From Nymphaea colorata (taxonomy: Eukaryota > Streptophyta > Magnoliopsida > Nymphaeales > Nymphaeaceae): a stretch of DNA of 64,000 nt. The notes below the pieces were generated by a model. That model did no database searches. It was not told where the DNA came from and saw nothing but the letters and a program-made list of their open reading frames with translations. The position numbers and the translations under genes are program-made. Shown here one piece after another: positions 36,401 through 48,375 of this stretch. Every line of letters begins with the position of its first letter. Position 1 is the first letter of the stretch. Where the stretch lies: assembly GCF_008831285.2 (NCBI RefSeq), contig NC_045142.1:7230713-7294712 (forward strand). The letters run 5' to 3'.

Positions 36401-38234
36401 TTATATATATAAATCGTAGGTCAAGGATGGTAAGTAATCATGCATGGACTCTTACTTGGAACACAGAACTTCCAATTATTTGATTAGTACACAGATTCTT
36501 TACATCGAGTTGATGGTTCAGATCAGCAGGAGATGATGTTAATTTTTTCATTGTTTGATCAACTTTGCTGAAGTAAGATATCACAACCAGATGCGTCAAG
36601 CAAGGCAACTAAAATGATAAGGGCCTTTGAGCTAGCGCTGGACAGGAGCTGATTCAGTGTCTGCTTGAGCTGGGCTGGATTTTTCACAAACATAGCTGGA
36701 ACTCAGCTCAAATTTAATTTGAACTCAAGGTCTAGCTTATCATAAGTGGTTCAGCTAAAATGAGCCCACCCGATTATTAGGAAAGTTATTGATTTTGTGA
36801 AAATACATATTCTTAGGGGTCATTTGGTATTGGGAAAAACAACAAATTCTTAAGTTCAACTTTGACGTGTTATATTGTCGAGTGGAGTTTGAGTTTGTTC
36901 TATCGAACTGACTTGAGTTCAAGTATTGAGTTGAACTCAAGCTCGAGTTTTTTTGAGTCGAGTAGAGATCGAGCTGGCTCAACTCAAGCTCAATTCAGAT
37001 TTCAAGGAAGCAACATTAGCTCAGCAAAATATCAGGATCACAAACCGATGGCCTCCATCCAAAAGGAAACTGTTCAAATTACACATCTTGGCAATGCTCC
37101 AGACTCTATGATGACGATAAAGGATCCACCAAAGAGAGAAAGGAATCTGGAGGTCCAGGCTGTAGTATATTGACAACACCATGTCCAATCACAAACAGAA
37201 AGCACCTATCTCCCAAGGCCATCTAATCTCAAGCTGGTTGTGGTTGTATGCACCTCTTGATTGATGCAGAAAGAACTGTGCATCATAGTGCATAATGACA
37301 AAAATGCCTCCAGTAAGTAAAAAAGGTGAAGCATTTGGCAAGGCTAAAAAAGGCTATAAAAAGATAAAAAACTGAAAAGACGTTGCTTTTCTAAAAATTA
37401 CTAACATGCTCTCGACCACTTCCATCAAGTGTCTTCCCCCACTTGTTGAAAGAAACAAAATATTATTTGGGGAACGACTTCTATGCACGATACTAGTTTC
37501 CCTACAAAGTAGAAACGCGTTTCTCTATTCATCCTTTTCACTGGGGGAAGACCAAGGGTGCCTCTCGGGACGTGACGTTCCTCAAGGGTAAAAGTTTGTA
37601 GTAATTACCATAGTTACGATCACGAAACAACCAGCGTTATTATATCGAGTAAAAATTTACTGGACATGAAGTTTAGCAGCTCGTCTGAGGCGAAGAAGCC
37701 GGTCATCGATCAAGAAGAACACGTAAGAGACTAAGAGCCAGAGAAAAATACGTACCAAGAAGGAGATGAACGTGAAGAGAGAAATGGTTAAGAAGCAGCC
37801 CAGGTAGGAATCACAGAGGACGGCGCCGGCCACCGGAGACAGGGACGTGACAGAGTTGATTATATTGGTGATCTGCGATGCGCGAATGTTGCTGATGTTG
37901 AACCGGAGAACAAGGAACTGCAATAGGTCTATGGTTGCTCCATAACAGGCAATCGAGGAAGCCAATGAACTCCCTGCAAATAGAACAACACTAACAACAT
38001 GAATCTTTCATCTACTTGTTTCCTGATGATGTTGAACTCCTGGTTAACAAGCAGAATGTTTAATAAAGTGTTACCCAGAATAAAAGGGGCTGTCACCCAT
38101 CCGCCACCTTTCTTAGAACTGGTCTGACCAACTTTCTGGTGGTTTGGCATTCCAATGGCAAGGGCTGGTACCAGACTGCCTTCTTCCGCTAGAGAAGCCA
38201 TTTCCTGCTCATCCTCTCCTTTCTCCTTCCCCAT
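33493..38234 (-). CDS. Gene D: NPF2 (NAXT-type) nitrate-excretion-like transporter, 572 aa
   Basis: Exons are 38075-38234, 37756-37973, 35504-36027 and 33493-34309 (160, 218, 524 and 817 bp; 573 codons with stop). All reading frames are open and the phases match gene C. The exon 3 donor reads AG|GTTCAC, weaker than the AG|GTATAC used in B and C but at the same position. The protein has the N-terminal GGGWVTAPFILG, DSYLG in exon 2, ADQFDRKEEQ and DNVGWNWGYG in exon 3, and LKPLIRLFPLWSTG, MDRSLGSSFKVPAAS and WLTDDIDRGRVDNVYWLL in exon 4. The family role is nitrate-type anion transport at the plasma membrane, by homology only. The ExxER motif is absent. Upstream it keeps the leader and TATA-like block shared with A and B. 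Probably functional. Confidence 0.92.
36840..37010. repeat. GAGTTGAACTCAAGCTCGAG-rich repeat in intron 2 of gene D
   Basis: Many overlapping GAGTT, CAACTC and CTCGAG words in both orientations make this stretch strongly self-complementary. Similar words occur near 690-840 and 26750-26900 in introns of A and C. Confidence 0.5.
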
Positions 38235-38322
38235 TTCTCTCTGTGAGTTTCGGGGATGACTGTTGCCAAGAGACTAACACTTATCGTCCAAAAACAACGC
38301 TGCTTGTCTTCACTCACGTATT

Positions 38323-38332
38323 CCATAAATAT
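38323..38332 (-). promoter_or_regulatory. Candidate TATA-like element of gene D
   Basis: The minus strand reads ATATTTATGG about 90 bp before the ATG, in the leader block shared with genes A and B. Confidence 0.3.
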
Positions 38333-38399
38333 CATAAAACTTGACCATGAAACAAAGTTATTTATTTGGCCTTTTCTCTTTTTTCAATTCAAGGTAGGG

Positions 38400-40970
38400 C
38401 TAGCATCCCGGCAGGATAAGAAGTTGGGGTCGGGCTGAGCTACAGCCCATTACTGCAGCCTGGATTGGTCCAACTGTTCAAAACTTTGACTCAGGTTCTT
38501 ATTAAAATAATATATATATATATATATAATTTAATATATAAATAAAAGTAATTACAAAATAAAACATGCCAAAAATAAGTTATTGGGAGTCGAGTCAGCT
38601 GACTTGATCCAACAACTTATCAAGCCAAATTGGCACCCAATCTTAGGGCCCAACCGATGTCCACCCTAAAGGCAGAGTAAAAAATTTTTCAACTCAATTA
38701 AAGTTTTTAAATTTTAACTAATGCCCAACTATCATTCATCAAAAATTTTATATACAACAATCATACAACAAGTAAAATTTCATAAAATTTAAACGTAATT
38801 TAAAAAAGAAGATATTGAGGCGGGCGCTACTTCGCTCCACCCCTAATGAGGATGGCCTCGAGGCACTAGCATTAAAATAATAGATGCGCCCTAATGAGGA
38901 TGGCCTCGAGGCACTAGCATTAAAGTAATAGATGGGTGTGAAGGAGCATATAGTGGCCACTCATCCAGAGATTCTCTCATGATCAAAATATCGTACAAGG
39001 AAATGTTTGCAAAGCTTGATCATGAGCTTAACTGAAGAGTTGAACAGAAAATGCTACTCTTCCAACAGATAAATATAAGTTATCCTGTCTTAAACAAATT
39101 ACCGGGCGTAAAATGTTGTCAAAATCTAAATCCGTGGCATAAAAGAGACGTGTAAAAGAATAAAACAAATCACCGTCCCTACGTGAACTTTTGGAAGAAA
39201 GCAAAGGCTGCAACATGTGGACTGATCAAGGTGGCGTAGTGCCAAGAGCTTGCGAAACCAGAGATGACTAATTTAGCGATTTGGGAAGGAAATAATGCTA
39301 AAACCGGTTGAGTTGTGTATAGATCTAGTTGACATGTGTGTCCTTTATAAGGAAAGTAACAAAAAGTTTAGAGCGCGTACTATCGATAGATCATCACTTT
39401 GGCTTTACATTTACATGACGCACTAAAAAGGAGGGAATGACATTTTTTGTAATTTCTTAAAAAGAAACATCCTTTGTAGTCTTTTTACTTGTTCTATTTT
39501 TATTGTTGTCTTTACAATTTTTTTTTTTAAGTGTGAACCAAAGGTATTAGGGAGCATATAACGAGATAAGTGGATGATACATTGAAAAAAAACAAAATTC
39601 TTTTGCAAATTTTGTTTTGTGAAGACTTTGTTTTTAAATGAATTTTGAAAACCTAATTCGTATGTTCAGGTGACATGAGTTTTCGCTTTAATTTTAGATT
39701 TTTTTTTTATTTAGATGACAAAAAAGGAGTTTCTTACCTGTGTAGTTATTTTTTATAGTTGTGCCGTTAAACTTAAGGTTAATTTAAACCAAACAATAAT
39801 GTGATAAATTCGGCATGTATCATGTGGCTCACCTTTAGTGGCAAAGTTAGAAAGTTTCGGCTAAAGGACACTATTGTAAAAACTTTCATTTTTTATGGGG
39901 CACAATATATATAAATAAATAAATAACTTTAAAACATCTATATACAAAAAAAAAAAAAAAATTGTTACTGGTACAGGCAACTTTCCATAGAAACCTGTAT
40001 ACCTAGACTGCCAGTTGTAGAAACTTTTATTTTTTATGGGGCATGTGTCAGCTTTTTCTTTCATAAAATACGAATTTTGGTTTTTGATATTTTTCTTTTA
40101 AATTCATCCATTCAAACCAATACAGTGAAATAGGATATCGGGGTTCTATTGGTTCAGCTTTATCGGCTGATGTGTATCATCCTGTGTCACTCAAATTTTC
40201 ATTTTTATAATTTGAAAAACCCGAAATATTTTAAATTGATTTTAGCATTTCTTGTTTTGACATTTATTGCAACTTTTGTACGTATATATATAAATAAGAG
40301 AGAAGTGTAAACAAATGCAAGGTCATGAAGAAGTCTTATCTTCTATTTCTCCTTTGTTTTCTTCTCAATTGTGTGCATGAGAAAAATCAAGAGCTGAGAT
40401 TTTTTCTTTATCTGTCTGTCTCAGATGTAAGTGTTCACCACCTACCAATTTCTCTATACATAAAGCATTTTGGAAGTGGACCCACTAGTGCTTTCATTTT
40501 TTAATATTTTTGCACCTTATCTCACTCGACAATCTACTTCATAAATGCAACTTTACATACAAAATGTTATGGACCTCTGAAGAATGTAAACAGCACCAGT
40601 CCTACTTTAAGATTGTCTGGCAACTAGTACTCCTTTCACTTTCAACAATTTCCATTTATTTTTTCAACAATCAAATGTTATGGATGTGATCATTATATAT
40701 TAAATGTTATGGATCTAATATAGAAGAAATGATGCTTCCTAAATATGTTGGAGGTACTTTATACTATTTTGTAAACGGAGGTCTGTATTCTTTTGACATA
40801 TTTATGACAACTTATGATCCCACACGTTCAAGAAGCATAGTTTGTGTGTCTATTTCATGCATTTTTAAATGTGTGGATCTTATTTGCATATTTTTTATAA
40901 AACAAAAGATGAAGGTTTTTGTGTGTATGGAATGAGTACTCAATGAGGGTTCATTTAATTAAGTTCACTG
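38400..40970. other. Upstream spacer of gene D
   Basis: Aligns in blocks with 3080-5320 upstream of gene A. It contains a GGCCC-type dispersed repeat (38400-38660), a 48-bp tandem repeat and the conserved 'aaggtggcgtagtgccaag' at about 39228-39246. No gene recognised. Confidence 0.5.
38841..38936. repeat. 48-bp tandem repeat, two copies
   Basis: 'ccctaatgaggatggcctcg' begins units at 38841 and 38889; the copies are almost identical. Confidence 0.9.
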
Positions 40971-40978
40971 TGTAGGAA

Positions 40979-41363
40979 TAGGGATGTCAATATAGCCTAT
41001 TTGGAACAAAAATCCAACCGAACCATTCTAAAAAAAATAGATATGAAAAGAAATTATTATTTGATTGATCAATCAAATCAAATTCAGATTTAGAAATGAC
41101 ATCTGACTATTTGATTGGATTCAGACACAGATTCGGATCAGATTTATGTTTTAATAAATATCTTATATCTAATGCTCTTACATTTTTATTTTGATTCAAA
41201 TATGAATGTAAAATCAAATTAAAATTGCAAATTCAGATTTCAGATTCAAATTTGCATATGACTTTTTTTTGTTTGTATTTGAATATGAATTTGTGAATAT
41301 CCAAAAAAAGAATAGACAATTAAAAGGTACATCGGATCAAAATATGATGTGTCGACATCCCTA
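40979..41363. mobile_element. hAT-like non-autonomous element with 8-bp target duplication
   Basis: Termini TAGGGATGTC and GACATCCCTA are perfect inverted repeats. The flanks are TGTAGGAA (40971-40978) and TGTAGAAA (41364-41371), an 8-bp target duplication with one mismatch, as hAT transposition leaves. The matching site upstream of gene A ('catataggaaggtt', about 5320) has no insertion. The inside is AT-rich with repeated ATTCGGAT-type words and no coding capacity. Confidence 0.75.
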
Positions 41364-41879
41364 TGTAGAAAGGGCGGCCAAGGTGTGGACAGGGCATAAT
41401 AAATGGGTAGCATCCTTTGTGCTCTCTCTAATCACATGGCACCGTTATTAGCCTTAGAAGAGCACATCACCTGAATGTGATGGGGGCTTGAATGTGGCAT
41501 ATAACAAGAAAAAACACATGCTTGTTGATTTGGAATTAAGCAAGCAGATTTATCAAAAGTTTTTTTTTAAAAAAAAAAAATATGCCTAGTGTTGGGAAAG
41601 TTTTTGTCTGATTTATTCCAGAACTTGAAATCTATAAGTTAGTCAATAATATCTGATCTAGGGAGACAATTAAACATCAAAGAGATATACAACAAAAAGG
41701 ATGCAACATGTAAACAATTAACAGAAATTTTGAGGCCACCTTAGTCATGATGCCTAAAGGTCCGTGTTGTGGGCAGAGCCATAAATTTTTCATTGCAAAG
41801 GCCTGAAATATAATATTTCAAAATTTTTATATAGATTAAACTAAAATTTTTAAATTTTACATATATAATTTCAAACTTA

Positions 41880-42150
41880 GGGAGGCCATGGCCCCTCCAA
41901 TGAGATATCTAGGGCATCTACTGGCACAGGCGGGGCGGAGCCAGAATCTGGGCTATAAATGCACTTTTTCAATATATTTTTTTCAATTATTTTTATCTCA
42001 TTGGGAGATTGATAAAAAAATCTCCAGCTGGAAGGTTGCTGGGAATTCAATTGCAGAAGGAGATCTCATCCTCTACATTCAGCATGGCTTGCCAATTGAA
42101 TATGATTACTTGTGTGTATCTATACCGATGCTTGTATAGCACATCACAGC
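41880..42150 (+). mobile_element. LINE (L1-type) reverse transcriptase fragment, interrupted
   Basis: PPMRYLGHLLAQA (about 41894-41931) matches the YLG.PL motif. After about 70 bp of unrelated sequence, KKISSWKVAGNSIAEGDLIL (about 42016 onward) resembles the following thumb region of L1-type reverse transcriptases. It is the counterpart of the fragments at 5918 and 20597. Confidence 0.6.
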
Positions 42151-42654
42151 CATTGAACTTTCAAGTCTCTTACTAACCCATGAAGCCTTTCGGGTTAGTG
42201 GCATGCTATTCCCACTGCCCGAGTGAAGGCCGAAGCTCTCTCCTTCCCTTCTTTTGCAGCACAAAAGATTGATGTATAGGAGTTCGAAATGAAAACTGGC
42301 TGCCTATTAGCCCTTGCCCAGACCATTGTACCAACCCTCTCAAGATAACCCTCGAATCGTTTATTGGAGAAGAAGAGGAAGAAAACAGCACTGAACCTCG
42401 AGTTGAAGTCAATGTTGTTAAAAGGTTATCAAAATAACTCTTAACCAATCTTATGGAACCAACAACTATTGTGGTGCATGGGGTTGTTCCAACAAAAGAT
42501 ATTTCTTACAAGCACCAACAAGTTGTTTACCGCTCGTGCAATAAACCAAGTTGCACAAGCAAAACTTGCTACCAGATTAAGTCATGATCACTAAATCCAG
42601 TTCTTGCTTACAATGCTTCATCCCCAAAGGTTAGTGGGGACAACGCCTAGCACC

Positions 42655-42860
42655 GAACTCGGGGGTTGGTAAAGAGGCAAGGGAGCCGGCAGAGGCCTTG
42701 GCCCCCCTCTCTCTTAAAAAAAATTCAAATATTTAAATTTAAATTTCAGAGCATTTAATTGAACATATAAAAATTTTGAAAAATTCTACTTTGGCGTCTA
42801 TTAAATTTTGAAACTATAGTTTGGCTCCTACAACACAAAATTATTCGCTCCACCCTTAAT
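42655..42860. repeat. Dispersed GGCAAGGGAGCCGGC / CTTGGCCCCCC element
   Basis: A short GC-rich head is followed by an AT-rich body with 'aaattttgaaactatagtt' and a tail 'tcgctccaccctta'. Relatives occur at 32525-32720, 43667-44247 and 54018-54210. Probably a plant MITE family; ends here are indistinct. Confidence 0.4.
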
Positions 42861-43179
42861 TGGGGGCATCATATCATACCAGTCGACTTGAGCTCCCTGT
42901 CGATTTGCACTCCTTGTTAGGGTGCCTATTCCGTAAAGGTGGGAATGGAACCTGTTTGGGAATTAAAAGATATTGGATGATCTTCTTTTAATTGGGTGAT
43001 ATTCAAGTAATTTCTGGTAACGATATCCAGCATGTATGAAACTTTTATATTTGCTAAAGACAGTGATGTCATTTTGGAATTTGGTTCAAAAGAGTGCAAA
43101 ATTAGAGATGCCCAAGCAGTAAAAGACAATATTTATATCCTGGATCTCAACAGTCTGGGGGAGAAGATAGCCTACATGG

Positions 43180-43234
43180 AGATAACATTATTGGATCTCT
43201 TAAACTAGCAGATAACATTATTGGATCTCTTAAA
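43180..43234. repeat. 30-bp tandem repeat, two copies
   Basis: 'agataacattattggatctc' is at 43180 and 43210. Confidence 0.85.
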
Positions 43235-43666
43235 TTGCCATTCATTGATTGTTTTATTAGCATTTGTGCTTCTTATTGAACTTCTGAAGTGTTGTGTTTG
43301 CATTTTACTCTCGTTGGATACAATATATCAGAAACGTATGCTTGAAATTATTGGTGTCCTGCCTCTATGACCAACATTAATGGGCATCCTTGCATGTGCT
43401 ATCTTCTTTGATGCTTTCTCTATATTTACATGGATATTTTTGTTGAAATGCAAATTTAAGGTGCTTGACACATTTCAGAAGATTAAAACCATGATTCCAA
43501 ACTTGCTTGGAAAATAGAAAATTAAATACTTTCATCGTGGGGGTGGAGAGGAATACAAAACCATGGATAATTATTTCTCAAGAGTTGGGACCAAATACAG
43601 GCACTCCTGTCTACATATTATTAAAGAATAGAATCGAGAGTGTAAACACGAGCAATTAGTTGACAC

Positions 43667-44247
43667 CCGGGGCAAAGCCAAGGGGGCCGGCAGGTAAAGA
43701 TGTCAACAAATCGTATTCAGATTGAATATATGCTTAATCATCTCTGTTTTTTTTGGATATTCACATATTTACATTCACAGTCGAAGAAAAAAAGTCATAT
43801 CCGAATCCAAAATCCGATTTTACAATCGAATCCGATCTGAATGTGATTTTTATATTTATGTTTGAATCCAAATTTTGAACCAGGTTTTGCCAATTTTCAA
43901 AATGTAATAGCATTATATACAAGATATTTGTCTAAAAATGAACCCGATCCGAATCCGTATCTGAATTTGATCGAATATATGTATCTACAAATCGAATCAT
44001 TTATCAAATCGAAACCCGATCCAATTTCTTAATCAAATATTAATTTTTTTCCATATCCGATTTTTTCGAATTGGTTCGGTCGGATATATGATATATTGAC
44101 ATCTCTACCGGCATGGGTCCTGGCCCTCCTTCAAATAAAAATTACATGTAAATTTTAAAAATTTTGAAAAAATGATATTTCGGCCTTTGTCAAAATTTTG
44201 AAACTATAATTCAACCCCGCTTATAAAAAATTTCTAACTTTGCCCCT
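43667..44247. mobile_element. MITE with GGGGCAAAG termini, containing a second element
   Basis: The left end CCGGGGCAAAGCC and, on the other strand, the right end AGGGGCAAAGTTAG are inverted repeats. The flanks AGTTGACAC (43658-43666) and AATTGACAC (44248-44256) look like a 9-bp target duplication, suggesting a Mutator-like origin. Removing the nested element (43695-44107 plus its 8-bp duplication) leaves about 160 bp. Confidence 0.55.
43695..44107. mobile_element. hAT-like non-autonomous element nested in another MITE
   Basis: The left end TAAAGATGTCAACAAATC and the right end (other strand) TAGAGATGTCAATATATC are inverted repeats. The flanks are CCGGCAGG (43687-43694) and CCGGCATG (44108-44115), an 8-bp duplication with one mismatch. 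It belongs to the same family as 40979-41363. Confidence 0.7.
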
Positions 44248-44559
44248 AATTGACACTGGATAAACTCTTATAGCTCATAATCGTGTTCCAAAACGGTGAT
44301 GATCCTTTGTTTTTTCTATAGCTGCTTTTTCAACAAGTCAGTTGCTGGTTCTGGGCCTCCAAAACAAGAGTCCACTAATAATTCTCTCTAAAAAGCAACC
44401 AGACTGTAAGCATTTAGAGACTTTCGCTATTTGTATTTCCCAAATCTTAAAGCTTATCACACAAAGATTATTGGTGCAAATGACATGAGCATATGGGATA
44501 CAGTGGTGATCATCATGGTTATATATACATGAATCTTGATTCATTCCAAAACTGTGGTT

Positions 44560-46215
44560 TCACGTGAAGGGATCTTTAATAAGGAGGAGTTCCCCTTTCT
44601 TCTTCTTCTTCTTCTCATCCTTGTGGGCAATTGACGAATCCATTGCTGGCCGCTTAATTCCCATTGCCGAATCCATGATTTTAGCACGACACCATTTTCT
44701 TGTTTTATTTTACATTGTAAATAACTAAAAATGATTTAAGTAAATGGTAGGAATGAAATCGTTATCGGGTATTTTCTAGTAAAAATCTCTAGAAAATCTT
44801 GTATGTATTTTTAGAAAGGTAAAATCTTAAAAAAAAAAAAGTAAAACAATTGAAAAACCTCACGAAAAATCATAGAGAGATAAAAATGATGTTTTTGTGA
44901 TGATAGAAATAGAGATAGCTAACTTAATTATTTAACTTCAGTTTTAAATTTTAAAACAAAAAATAATGAAAAAATGCTATAAAAAATGCGAATGAAATGC
45001 CAAAAATTCATTTTAAAGTTCTCTTAACAAATGCAGAAGTTTTAAGATCACCGGTGCCTTGGAATTTAGAGCAGCCTGATAGCTCTTTGTGGTTATATGC
45101 GTCATACTTGCTCATAAATTTTCGTGTTTCTTATAATTAAAACTAAAGTACCTTTAGTTTATACTAAAAAAAACAATTTTGTAAACACAAAAGAAAAAAT
45201 ATATTAAGAATACTTGCCCTGCCCTTCCACTGGACAGCGAACGAAAGAGGAGGCTGAGGAGATGATGGCGGCATAGTCTCATTTTCTTTTTTTTTCGTCT
45301 TCTTTTTTACTTTTGCGTTTTTCCGTTTCTGCTTTTCAGTTTTGCTTCTTGGTTCGCTGTCGCTACCTCCCCTGTGCCTCGCAGGCTCATATCCACCGAC
45401 CGTAATGGCATCACCTCCTCACGACTCTCTCTTTCTCTCCGAATCGGAGGATAATGAAATCGCATGTCTCTATCTCCTTTATTTTGTGGGTTTTGATCTG
45501 GGAATATTCGTCTTCTGTTTGTGCATGATCCGTCTTGTAAATCAAGTTTAGACACATATGAATTAGTTATACCCTCAATTTTGTTTTCTACGAGCAACGT
45601 TTGCCTATTGCTGCCGTGTATTTGTGCACCAAAAATTACAATTGTCTATGTTTACCTGCTTTCATTTATAATGTTTCTTTCATTAAAAGAATATATAATA
45701 TAGTTCTGCATATGGTTATAGACGAATCAATTTGCATTGAAAGTTATTGAAGTTTATGAGATGATCCTTTTGTATTCTTCTTCTTAAGTCAGATCTTATG
45801 TCTCCTTGATCTTGATCAGGTTCAGTTCCTTGGTAATGTTCAGCATAATGTTCAATGGTTTGTCTTTATTTTTTAAGAGTTTACTTGTTCAAAAAATTTG
45901 GCTCCCGTTAAGATTGGTGCGAGCATTGAGCCACAACTTAAATAGTTGACCTTGTACCTTTACAAACAGTCTTCGAACATTGCAAACAGTGATATTCCCT
46001 TCTCTAATTTTTTTTCTGTCTCATTTTCTAATGTCTCAGGGTGTTCTTTTCTGATGTCTCATTGTTTAATTTGATTTTTTTTGTTAGTTTCAATGATGAA
46101 TAATGTAATTTTTCTTACTTGTGTTGTTAACCAGCAGTTGTATATATCATAGTTACAAATAACGTTTCTGAGAAGCACTTTGCAGTGTGGTAGGATGTTT
46201 AACATGTCATGAGAC
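44560..46215. other. Spacer upstream of gene D with an unexplained GC-richer stretch
   Basis: About 45220-45530 is less AT-rich than its surroundings and contains a plus-strand frame beginning MASPPHDSLFLSESEDNE at about 45405. It has a plausible leader but no recognised domain and no clear downstream exon, so I cannot call a gene. The rest shows AT-rich sequence and a (CTT)n run (about 44599-44614). Confidence 0.35.
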
Positions 46216-46219
46216 AAAT

Positions 46220-46800
46220 CCTTTTATATCTATTCACATGACAACTAATAGAAAATCCACTTCTGGATATGCTGTCTACCTCAGTCCCAATATTTTCTCC
46301 TGGAGCTGAAGAAAGCAACATGTTGTATCCAGATCAATTACTGAAACAGAGTAGAGAAGGATAGTTAATGCTGCAGCTAATCTGTCATGGGTACAGTCTC
46401 TTCTAAAAGAGATGGAAGTCTCTATTCCTACGACTGCTACAATTTGGTGTGGTAATATCAGTGCAACTATCTTGTATCTCATTCTCATCCCAGCTTTCAC
46501 GCTAGAATCCATCATGTAGAAGTGGATCTGCACTTTGTCCGGGACTATGTTGCAAAAGGATCGGTTAGAGTTCAAGATGGTCTAGACTCTAACTAAACCA
46601 CTTGCAGTGCCCAGTTTTCCAATTTTTGTGTCAAGCTCAATCTCAGAGACATGGATTTTTGCTTGAGAGAGGCTGTGAAAGGATCTGTTGGCAACCATAT
46701 AGAAAAGGACGGTTGCAACGGTGAGGATGGTAATCTCAAGAATGGTGACAATGGAATAGCATATGATCCCATCAAAAAGGGAAAGTGTATATATCATGTG
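46220..46800 (+). mobile_element. Ty1/copia retrotransposon fragment: RNase H and end of pol
   Basis: Plus-strand translation, with several frameshifts, gives RKSTSGYAVYL, then VVSRSITETEY, IWCGNISA, FHARIHHVEVDLHFVRDYVA and TKPLAVPSF, followed by KLNLRDMDFCL. This is the ordered motif set of a copia RNase H domain and the pol C-terminus. No LTR is recognised next to it. It is a decayed fragment. Confidence 0.85.
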
Positions 46801-48375
46801 GATATCTCAATCTTATAAAGGTAATCATGAATTTGGAAAATGTATCTCTGATGAAAATGGGAAGTGGAACCATGAGAGACTATTAGAAAAAAGCACTTGA
46901 TAGGTTTATGGTTGAGTCGAGCTACTCTCGTGGATGTTGACCAAATGGTCGAACCACATCAAATAAATTATGCCTTCTTGTTTTTTTATGCCTTTTCTTT
47001 CACATGTGTTTTCTCATATTTATTATGTCCAATTGTTTAAGTCTACCTTCAAGAAACATGAACTCAATGGAAGGTACTCTATTAATTCCGGAATATCCAT
47101 TAATGATAGACTTTGAAGCATTCAGTTGATCAAATACCTCTTAAAGCATCCCATTGTCCATCTTTTGAAAAGTGTGTGCCACTAATGAACTCAATGGCAG
47201 ACCCAAAAATTTCTATGGACCGGGCACACTAAGGCACGCATGAGTCCAATGGAGGAAGCTCATATGGCTGGAACCATGACCCGAGTCCATTTTCATTTAG
47301 AATTCACAGTACAAATTAAAAATATCCATTTCGACTAGCTATCTACTCGACTTTTAAGTTGAATTATGCCTGAGCTTGTGAAGGAACGAACATTTATATG
47401 TCCATGACTAGCCAACGTCAACCATGCCAATCGTTGGGGGATTGTGGAAAAATCGGAAGATTATGTCTATAATATGAAAATCATTTAGATTTTTGCTCTC
47501 TTTCCAATTGATTTGCAAACACCAGTTGAATAATACTTCCTTTTGATCACATAATTAGCTTCATGTTCAATTAAGAAATTATCTGACCATCGTCACCCTT
47601 CCTGACTTACATAACCTTGAAATATTTTACCACGTTCTAAGGGATAACTATATAAAGTATACTTTGTATACCTCCTTACTACACAACTCAATATGTATGA
47701 CTTATCTAATTGAGTACAAAATCTTCCACAAATTGCACCTGCTCTCTTTTAACGACTTTTGCCACACTATGCTACCAGCACATATATAAATCTATGCAAA
47801 TACGAGTGCCTTCAAGATAACTATGAGGGACGTCTACCAAACTACTTAACCAACAAAATTGTAAAGATAAAATTGACCCTTCGGTTATGACTACTCACCC
47901 AATTGGTTTTACATTTTTAAAAATTTACCTAACTCAACTAATTTTGCAAAAGGAGAACAACAGTAAGCCCAAGAAGGTCATGAATCGCCACGAATGGATG
48001 GTTCGGCAATTCTCATTCACAATGTGGAGATGTATACTTTGCCCTTTCCTTCACTATAGTTACTTTCGTCTTATCAAAGGAAGTCATCAAAGTTTTATCT
48101 TAAATTGCCTGTTAAAAAAGAATGTTTCAAAGCATAATGATCTCTGCAATAATTGAATGAAATGTCTACAAAAGCTGACTTCCCTAATTATGTTTATATC
48201 CACACACACACACACATATATATATGTGATTGGTGGCTTAGCTGTTGCTTCATAAAACATGGCAAAATGAAACCTCAAATCTTACAGTTCTAACAAAGCC
48301 AATTGTATTCTAATTTATTGGATGTCACTACATTCTGTATCAGCGCTTCAGCAGTTGACTGATTTTTTAAAGCCC
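46801..48375. other. Spacer between copia fragment and gene E
   Basis: Similarity to the gene F 3' flank begins only at about 48256 ('aaacatggcaaaatgaaac'). A (CA)n/(TA)n tract is at about 48201-48228. The rest is AT-rich with nothing I can identify. Confidence 0.4.

Noticed and set aside
46276-46797. Minus-strand frames near 46.3-46.8 kb as a membrane protein
   Set aside because: They are the antisense of the plus-strand copia RNase H fragment, which has clear ordered motifs.
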